The notes under the pieces: generated by a model | What the model saw: the letters and a program-made list of their open reading frames with translations, nothing else | What the model was told of the DNA's origin: nothing | Databases searched by the model: none | Translations under genes and position numbers: made by a program | Assembly: GCF_013305725.1 (NCBI RefSeq) | Contig: NZ_CP047883.1 | Span: forward strand, 2,022,959 to 2,086,958 | Direction: 5' to 3' | Length of the DNA stretch: 64,000 nt | DNA from: Streptococcus mitis | GTDB taxonomy: Bacteria; Bacillota; Bacilli; Lactobacillales; Streptococcaceae | Shown here: in pieces, positions 58,625-64,000 of the stretch | How the letters are laid out: the number at the start of each line of letters is the position of its first letter | Position numbering within the stretch: the stretch's first letter is position 1

Positions 58625-59377
58625 TCACTTTTGAGATTTTTTCTCTAGAATATCTTTTAATTTTCTAATTTTTAATCTTGAAATAGGACAACGATGGTCT
58701 TCATAGAAAACAATTTCTAAATTCTTTCTATCAATTTCTCTGATATTGCCTATATTTACCAAAAATGACTTGTGAGGAGAATAAAATCTCTGAGTATGTT
58801 TGTCCTTTTCCTGAATATCTGTCATGGTACCATAAAATTCTTTGGCAAAATTCTTACCAATAATGCGCAATTTATGAGAAACTCCTGTCGTTTCAATATA
58901 CAGAATGTCATGATAAGGAATTTTTAAATCATTTCCCTTATAATTGTAGTCAAAATAATCTACCACATCTTCATTTTCAAGTAACATACTCTTCGTGTAG
59001 AAGATATTTTGCTCAATTCTCTTCTTAAATAACTCATCATTAATATCCTTATCGACAAAATCTAGGGCTGATACCTGGTATTTATAGGTTAGAGTTGCAA
59101 ACTCTGATCGACTGGTGATAAAGACGATAATAGCGTAAGGATTGTAATGACGAATGAGCTGAGCCACTTCAAATCCCTTTTTCTCAATTCCATGAATATC
59201 GATATCTAGGAAATAAAGCTGGTTTACTTCATCGTTTTCAATATATTCCTTGAACTCACGAACTTTTCCCGTTGTCTTGTATGATATTGGAATATTCGAT
59301 TCTTTCGAAATTTCATCCAATATTCTCTCTAGTCTCACTTGATGTTCAATAACATCTTCTAAAATTAAAACTTTCAT
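58625..59377 (-). CDS. comE: ComE, competence response regulator
   Basis: Activated by ComD, it switches on the early competence genes, including comCDE and comX. The 250-residue protein has a receiver domain with the phosphorylated Asp58 (YFLDIDIHG) and a C-terminal LytTR DNA-binding domain (about 140-245). It overlaps comD by four bases. Its binding repeats lie before comC at 60931-60962. Confidence 0.97.
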   Translation of the reverse strand: MKVLILEDVIEHQVRLERILDEISKESNIPISYKTTGKVREFKEYIENDEVNQLYFLDIDIHGIEKKGFEVAQLIRHYNPYAIIVFITSRSEFATLTYKYQVSALDFVDKDINDELFKKRIEQNIFYTKSMLLENEDVVDYFDYNYKGNDLKIPYHDILYIETTGVSHKLRIIGKNFAKEFYGTMTDIQEKDKHTQRFYSPHKSFLVNIGNIREIDRKNLEIVFYEDHRCPISRLKIRKLKDILEKKSQK

Positions 59378-60699
59378 TCAAATTCCCTCTTAAATCTAAT
59401 GATTTGTCTAAATATACTGCCTTCCATCTCTGTTTCTAAAATAATGTTATTGTACTTATCTAGTAGTTCTTTCACATTATTTAATCCGACCCCACGATTT
59501 CTTCCCTTAGTAGAGAATCCTAAAGCAAATAGATCTCCTGAAGGAGTCATCGTCATTTTACATGAATTCTGAATCACAATAACTGTTTCAGTTTCCATCT
59601 TAATAACTGCTACTTCCATATGTTTTTTATAACTATCAGCCGATCCTTCGACAGCATTGTTCAATAAAACACTCATAATACGAACCAAATCCAGAAGGTC
59701 TATTGGTAGTCTAGTAATTATATCTTTTACTTCCAGTGTAAACTCTACACCATTATTTCGAGCATAGACAATTGACTGAGCAACCAAACTTCGTAAAGCT
59801 GAATCTTCTATGTTGTTTAAATCAAAGTAAGTGTACTTATCTGAACGCAGTTTGTGATTGGCTTTGACCAAAACTTCATTGTAAACTCTGTCAATTTCCT
59901 GTAAATTACCACTGTCAATTGCCATCTGCATACTAACAAGCATACCAGCATAATCATGTCGAAAGCCACGGATTTCATTATATAGACCGACAATTTCATC
60001 TGTGTAGTTTTGTAAATGTTTCTGTTCAAATTTCTTCTGCTTCAAAGCAATCTCTTTCTCCATTTGATCTTTATGTGAATTCATTGCAAAAAAGGTCAAA
60101 AGGAGAGAAATAAAGACAATAGATGATAAAATACTTCCAAAACTATTCAAATGTTTAATCGTACTTACTATATCTGAAACGAAAGATGCAACATGTAGCA
60201 GTAGTAAAGCAATAAATACTTTTTTCAAGAAAGGATAAAGGTAGTCCTTGTCAAAATAGGTTAGTTCTAAGTGGAAATAATGAATGATTTTTGAGACAAC
60301 AAAATAGGTCAACACCGTTACAACGGAAAAGAATGGGTAATAATATTGTAAAACAAAATTGTCTCCTGTTATAGAGGAGAAAGTTACGGACAGAAAATTA
60401 TGAGCGCTCTCATATAAAAGAGATAGTAGTAAACTTAGAAATAGTCCTCTATCCCTCTCATACTGTTTAATCCATCGAAAATAGGAATATAATCCCAAAG
60501 GAAATAAAAATGTTACAATTCCTAACCCATCTAAAGATAGAAAATAGAAGGTAAGTTCAAGTACTGCTTCCACTAGTAATGTATAAGCACCAAAAACGTA
60601 TAGTTCCTTTGCTTTTATTTGACCTTTACAAATTAAACGGTAACTGTGACTAATAATTAAAAAATGAACAATAACTGTCCCAAATCCAAGTAAATTCAT
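59374..60699 (-). CDS. comD: ComD, competence histidine kinase
   Basis: The membrane receptor for the competence peptide. The 441-residue protein has six or seven N-terminal transmembrane helices (about 1-215), a helical dimerisation segment with the phospho-acceptor histidine in FRHDYAGML, and a C-terminal HATPase domain with GRNRGVGLNNVKELLDKY. It is the HPK10 type. AAGGAG precedes ATG 60699. The ligand-binding N-terminal part should match the local CSP. Confidence 0.96.
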   Translation of the reverse strand: MNLLGFGTVIVHFLIISHSYRLICKGQIKAKELYVFGAYTLLVEAVLELTFYFLSLDGLGIVTFLFPLGLYSYFRWIKQYERDRGLFLSLLLSLLYESAHNFLSVTFSSITGDNFVLQYYYPFFSVVTVLTYFVVSKIIHYFHLELTYFDKDYLYPFLKKVFIALLLLHVASFVSDIVSTIKHLNSFGSILSSIVFISLLLTFFAMNSHKDQMEKEIALKQKKFEQKHLQNYTDEIVGLYNEIRGFRHDYAGMLVSMQMAIDSGNLQEIDRVYNEVLVKANHKLRSDKYTYFDLNNIEDSALRSLVAQSIVYARNNGVEFTLEVKDIITRLPIDLLDLVRIMSVLLNNAVEGSADSYKKHMEVAVIKMETETVIVIQNSCKMTMTPSGDLFALGFSTKGRNRGVGLNNVKELLDKYNNIILETEMEGSIFRQIIRFKREFE

Positions 60700-60719
60700 T
60701 ACTCTTTCTCCTTATTTCA

Positions 60720-60845
60720 TTACTTTTTTCGTCGGAAAAGAAAATCAAGGAGGATGTCTGAAACCCTACTTTCCCCACCTTTAATCTTTTGCAAGTCTTT
60801 TTCCTTCAAGGCTACAAACTGTTCCAATTTAACTGTGTTTTTCAT
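60720..60845 (-). CDS. comC: ComC, competence-stimulating peptide precursor
   Basis: The 41-residue precursor has a 24-residue double-glycine leader ([18 protein letters not shown]...KGG) and the predicted mature peptide [17 protein letters not shown] (17 residues). This is not CSP-1 or CSP-2 of pneumococcus, but the E-x-R-x5-D/LDF-x-RKK pattern is kept. Export and cleavage should be by ComAB elsewhere. It starts the comCDE operon. The ORF is too short for simple ORF callers. TAGGAG precedes the ATG. Confidence 0.95.
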   Translation of the reverse strand: MKNTVKLEQFVALKEKDLQKIKGGESRVSDILLDFLFRRKK

Positions 60846-60872
60846 AATAAAATCTCCTAAAATGTTTTTTTC

Positions 60873-60889
60873 TTGTAAGCTAACTTACA
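60873..60889 (-). other. Hairpin in the comC leader
   Basis: On the minus strand TTGTAAG and CTTACAA pair around TTAG in the untranslated leader. No T tract that would make it a terminator immediately follows, although AAAAAAA does on this strand. It could affect stability or translation of the mRNA. Confidence 0.5.
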
Positions 60890-60895
60890 AAAACT

Positions 60896-60962
60896 ATTAT
60901 ACAAAATGGAATTTTGTTTTAGATAAAATTCTCTCAACTGTCATTTTTTTATCCCCAAGTGT
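60896..60962 (-). promoter_or_regulatory. comCDE promoter with ComE direct repeats
   Basis: On the minus strand ACACTTGGGGA (60962-60952) and ACAGTTGAGAG (60941-60931) are direct repeats 21 bases apart, matching the ComE binding site. TATAAT (60901-60896) follows. ComE can thus autoinduce comCDE. Confidence 0.9.
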
Positions 60963-60970
60963 ACTTTTTT

Positions 60971-61003
60971 AAGAAAAAAGCCGGGAAAATTCCCAGCTTT
61001 GCT
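60971..61003 (-). terminator. Terminator after tRNA-Arg
   Basis: On the minus strand AGCTGGGAA and TTCCCGGCT pair around TT with one G-T pair, and TTTTTTC follows. It separates the tRNA from the com promoter. Confidence 0.85.
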
Positions 61004-61010
61004 ACTATAT

Positions 61011-61084
61011 TGATCCCAGCAGGATTCGAACCTGCGACCGTTCGCTTAGAAGGCGAATGCTCTATCCAGCTGAGCTATGAGACC
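61011..61084 (-). tRNA. tRNA-Arg (TCT)
   Basis: On the minus strand GGTCTCA...TGGGATC-A forms the acceptor stem; the anticodon loop CTTCTAA gives TCT; the T arm is GCAGGTTCGAATCCTGC. The tRNA lies between rlmH and comC as in related streptococci. Confidence 0.97.
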
Positions 61085-61127
61085 TAATGCAACTATTCTA
61101 CCAAAAATTCAATTAAAAGTCAATTTT

Positions 61128-61607
61128 CTATTTATGATAGGGAGAGCCCTGCTGTATTGTAAAAGCCCGATAGATTTGTTCAACAAGGACTAGTCTCATT
61201 AACTGATGGGGCAAGGTTAAACGGCCAAAACTAACAGAGAGATTGGCTCTCTTTTTTACATCCTGTGCTAATCCCAGACTCCCTCCAATAATAAATGTAA
61301 GAGTAGAAAATCCTTTTATAGAAGCTTCTTCTAATTGTTTACTAAATTCTTCTGATGAGAAAGTTTTCCCTTCGATAGCCAACACAATAACGAAATCACG
61401 GTCACCAACTTTTGATAAAATTCTCTGACCTTCTATTTCTAAAATCTTTTGATTTTCTGACTCACTGGCCTTATCTGGTGTTTTTTCATCTGCCAGCTCA
61501 ATCATTTCAAGCTTAGCAAATCGAGAAATTCGTTTTGAATACTCTGAGATACCATCTTTTAAATACTTTTCTTTCAGTTTCCCAACTGTTACAACTTTAA
61601 TTTTCAT
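61128..61607 (-). CDS. rlmH: RlmH, 23S rRNA pseudouridine-1915 N3-methyltransferase
   Basis: A SPOUT methyltransferase that modifies helix 69 of 23S rRNA using SAM. The 159-residue protein starts [20 protein letters not shown] and carries [17 protein letters not shown] and [24 protein letters not shown], the SAM-binding knot. No Shine-Dalgarno precedes ATG 61607, and an extended -10 (TG-T-TAGAAT, 61622-61614) ends six bases before it, so a leaderless transcript is likely. Confidence 0.96.
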   Translation of the reverse strand: MKIKVVTVGKLKEKYLKDGISEYSKRISRFAKLEMIELADEKTPDKASESENQKILEIEGQRILSKVGDRDFVIVLAIEGKTFSSEEFSKQLEEASIKGFSTLTFIIGGSLGLAQDVKKRANLSVSFGRLTLPHQLMRLVLVEQIYRAFTIQQGSPYHK

Positions 61608-61613
61608 GACTCT

Positions 61614-61622
61614 ATTCTAACA
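61614..61622 (-). promoter_or_regulatory. Extended -10 promoter of rlmH
   Basis: The minus strand reads TG-T-TAGAAT, six bases before the ATG. A DnaA-box variant starts 11 bases further upstream. Confidence 0.5.
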
Positions 61623-61632
61623 TATTCTCTAT

Positions 61633-61719
61633 TTTTTCACATCTTATTCACAAAACAAAAGCTTAAATTTAGCCGAGAAAACCACAGATTTTTGAAAGTT
61701 ATCCACAATCTGTGAAAAA
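61633..61719. promoter_or_regulatory. Cluster of DnaA boxes between rlmH and htrA
   Basis: Four matches to TTWTNCACA: TTTTTCACA (61633-61641), TTATTCACA (61644-61652), the perfect TTATCCACA (61699-61707) and TTTTTCACA on the minus strand (61719-61711). The site lies 2 kb from the dnaA-proximal cluster. It may bind DnaA for regulation or be part of an extended origin. Confidence 0.7.
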
Positions 61720-61727
61720 CTTTTGTT

Positions 61728-62972
<1,245 letters not shown>

Positions 62973-62980
62973 TTGACATC

Positions 62981-63002
62981 TATGTAAAGAAAGCTTTACA
63001 TA
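62981..63002 (+). other. Hairpin between htrA and parB
   Basis: TATGTAAAG and CTTTACATA form a perfect nine-base stem with loop AAAG. No T tract follows, so it may be an attenuator or processing signal rather than a terminator. A TTGACA-17-TTACAT promoter candidate overlaps it. Confidence 0.5.
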
Positions 63003-63029
63003 AGAGAAAAGATGTGTTAGTGTAGAATC

Positions 63030-63788
63030 ATGGAAAAATTTGAAATGATTTCTATCACAGATATACAAAAAAATCCCTATCAACCTCGAAAAGAATTTGA
63101 TGGAGAAAAACTACATGAACTAGCACAGTCTATCAAAGAAAATGGGGTCATTCAACCGATTATTGTTCGTCAATCTCCTGTTATTGGTTATGAAATCCTT
63201 GCAGGAGAGAGACGCTATCGGGCTTCACTTTTAGCTGGTCTAAGGTCTATCCCAGCTGTTGTTAAACAACTCTCAGACCAAGAGATGATGATCCAGTCTA
63301 TCATTGAAAATTTACAGAGGGAAAATTTAAATCCAATAGAAGAAGCACGCGCCTATGAATCTCTTGTAGAGAAAGGATTTACCCATGCTGAAATTGCAGA
63401 TAAAATGGGCAAGTCTCGTCCTTATATCAGCAACTCTATTCGCTTGCTGTCCTTGCCAGAACAGATCCTCTCAGAAGTAGAAAAAGGCAAACTATCACAA
63501 GCACATGCGCGTTCGCTAGTTGGATTAAATAAGGAACAACAAGACCATTTCTTTCAACGAATCATCGAGGAAGACATTTCTGTAAGGAAATTAGAATCTC
63601 TTCTGACAGAGAAAAAACAAAAGAAACAGCAAAAAAATAATCATTTCATACAAAATGAAGAAGAACAGTTAAAAAAACTACTCGGATTAGATGTAAAAAT
63701 CAAAATGTCTAAAAAAGATAGTGGCAAAATCATTATTGCTTTCTCAAACCAAGAAGAATACAGTAGAATTATTAACAGCCTGAAATAA
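63030..63788 (+). CDS. parB: ParB/Spo0J chromosome-segregation protein
   Basis: Binds parS sites, spreads on DNA and loads SMC near the origin. The 252-residue protein has the N-terminal CTPase domain with GERRYRASLLAG, the helix-turn-helix (about 120-145, FTHAEIADKMGKSRPYISNSIRLL) and a C-terminal dimerisation region. An in-frame TAG at 63018-63020 forces the start to 63030 or later. No Shine-Dalgarno is seen. Streptococci lack the partner ParA here, as is typical. Two parS sites occur in the window. Confidence 0.96.
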   Translation: MEKFEMISITDIQKNPYQPRKEFDGEKLHELAQSIKENGVIQPIIVRQSPVIGYEILAGERRYRASLLAGLRSIPAVVKQLSDQEMMIQSIIENLQRENLNPIEEARAYESLVEKGFTHAEIADKMGKSRPYISNSIRLLSLPEQILSEVEKGKLSQAHARSLVGLNKEQQDHFFQRIIEEDISVRKLESLLTEKKQKKQQKNNHFIQNEEEQLKKLLGLDVKIKMSKKDSGKIIIAFSNQEEYSRIINSLK

Positions 63789-63806
63789 GGCTGTTCTTTT
63801 ATTTTC
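63774..63806 (+). terminator. Terminator after parB
   Basis: ACAGCC and GGCTGT pair around TGAAATAA, followed by TCTTTTATTTTC. Confidence 0.75.
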
Positions 63807-64000
63807 TTATCTCACAAGGTTATCCACTATTTTTTCCAATAAAAAGCTTAATAAATCAACAGTTTCTGATTTTTTCCCCAACCTGTGGAAAAAACTTGAT
63901 AACATTGTGGATTATTTTTCACAGCTTGTGGAAAATTCTTACTATCTATGGTAAAATAAGTCTAGCATTAAACTTTTAAATAGTAAAGGAGGAGAAAGGA
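63789..64000. other. Origin region (oriC) upstream of dnaA with DnaA boxes
   Basis: Five boxes near the consensus TTATCCACA lie here: TTATCCACT (63820-63828), TTTTCCACA on minus (63892-63884), TAATCCACA on minus (63914-63906), TTTTTCACA (63915-63923) and TTTTCCACA on minus (63935-63927). An extended -10 TG-G-TAAAAT (63949-63957) and the ribosome-binding site AAAGGAGG (63985-63992) follow, so dnaA must start within a few bases past the window edge. Confidence 0.9.

Noticed and set aside
63023..63028. TAGAAT as a -10 for a leaderless parB
   Set aside because: Only one base separates it from the ATG, so transcription would start inside the gene.

Overview
The window comes from a mitis-group Streptococcus close to S. 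pneumoniae (S. mitis/S. oralis type). The evidence is the AT-rich sequence, a pneumococcus-like gene order (glpKOF, clpC-ctsR, cbpD, dnaB-rplI-gdpP, comFA-comFC, tsf-rpsB-pcsB, mreCD, recF-guaB-trpS, comCDE, rlmH, htrA-parB, oriC), a choline-binding CbpD and a ComC pheromone. The mature pheromone [17 protein letters not shown] is neither of the two common pneumococcal CSPs. An LPXTG surface protein with a PspA-like signal peptide and the position of polA also differ from the pneumococcal layout I know. The right edge stops just before dnaA, so the window is the arm of the chromosome that ends at the origin. Most genes on this arm are on the minus strand.

Left part (1-7 kb): the first codons of dltA and the small dltX, then the glycerol operon glpK-glpO-glpF behind a cre-like site, then an Mga/PRD-type regulator. 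hslO-dusB follow on the plus strand. From 8.2 to 12.1 kb is an accessory-looking block: a serine-rich lipoprotein, an orphan competence promoter with a 10-codon ORF, a small membrane protein under a cre-like site, and an NAD salvage cassette (nadR-pnuC-NrtR-like Nudix regulator). Then come clpC-ctsR with a CtsR operator, a TPP-riboswitch-controlled ThiXYZ-type transporter operon, and polA.

Middle (21-46 kb): a large repetitive LPXTG surface protein; cbpD behind a com-box; veg-like gene, dnaB, rplI and gdpP; hpf; the divergent comFA-comFC and yigZ pair; a PH-domain protein; cysK; tsf-rpsB; pcsB with a WalR box; mreCD; and a long minus-strand run of ecfT-ecfA2-ecfA1-pgsA-rodZ-like-M16-M16.

Right part (46-64 kb): yaaA-recF, guaB, trpS, an ABC-F protein with a degenerate second Walker A, YfhO, a divergent YhgE/TetR pair with two matching operator-like palindromes, tRNA-Asn and tRNA-Glu, comE-comD-comC, tRNA-Arg, rlmH, htrA with a CiaR-type repeat, parB and the dnaA-proximal origin. 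Two parS palindromes lie inside genes (ecfA1 and yfhO), matching ParB encoded at the right end.

Shared themes: competence (comCDE, comFA/FC, cbpD and an orphan com-box), cell-wall growth (pcsB, mreCD, rodZ-like, dlt), origin and segregation functions, and four genes whose predicted -10 element lies 6-7 nt before the ATG with no ribosome-binding site, which suggests leaderless mRNAs. I saw no insertion sequence, prophage, CRISPR array or rRNA. No stretch longer than 300 bases lacks a gene. The start codons given here are often internal to the longest open frame; the reasons are stated per gene.
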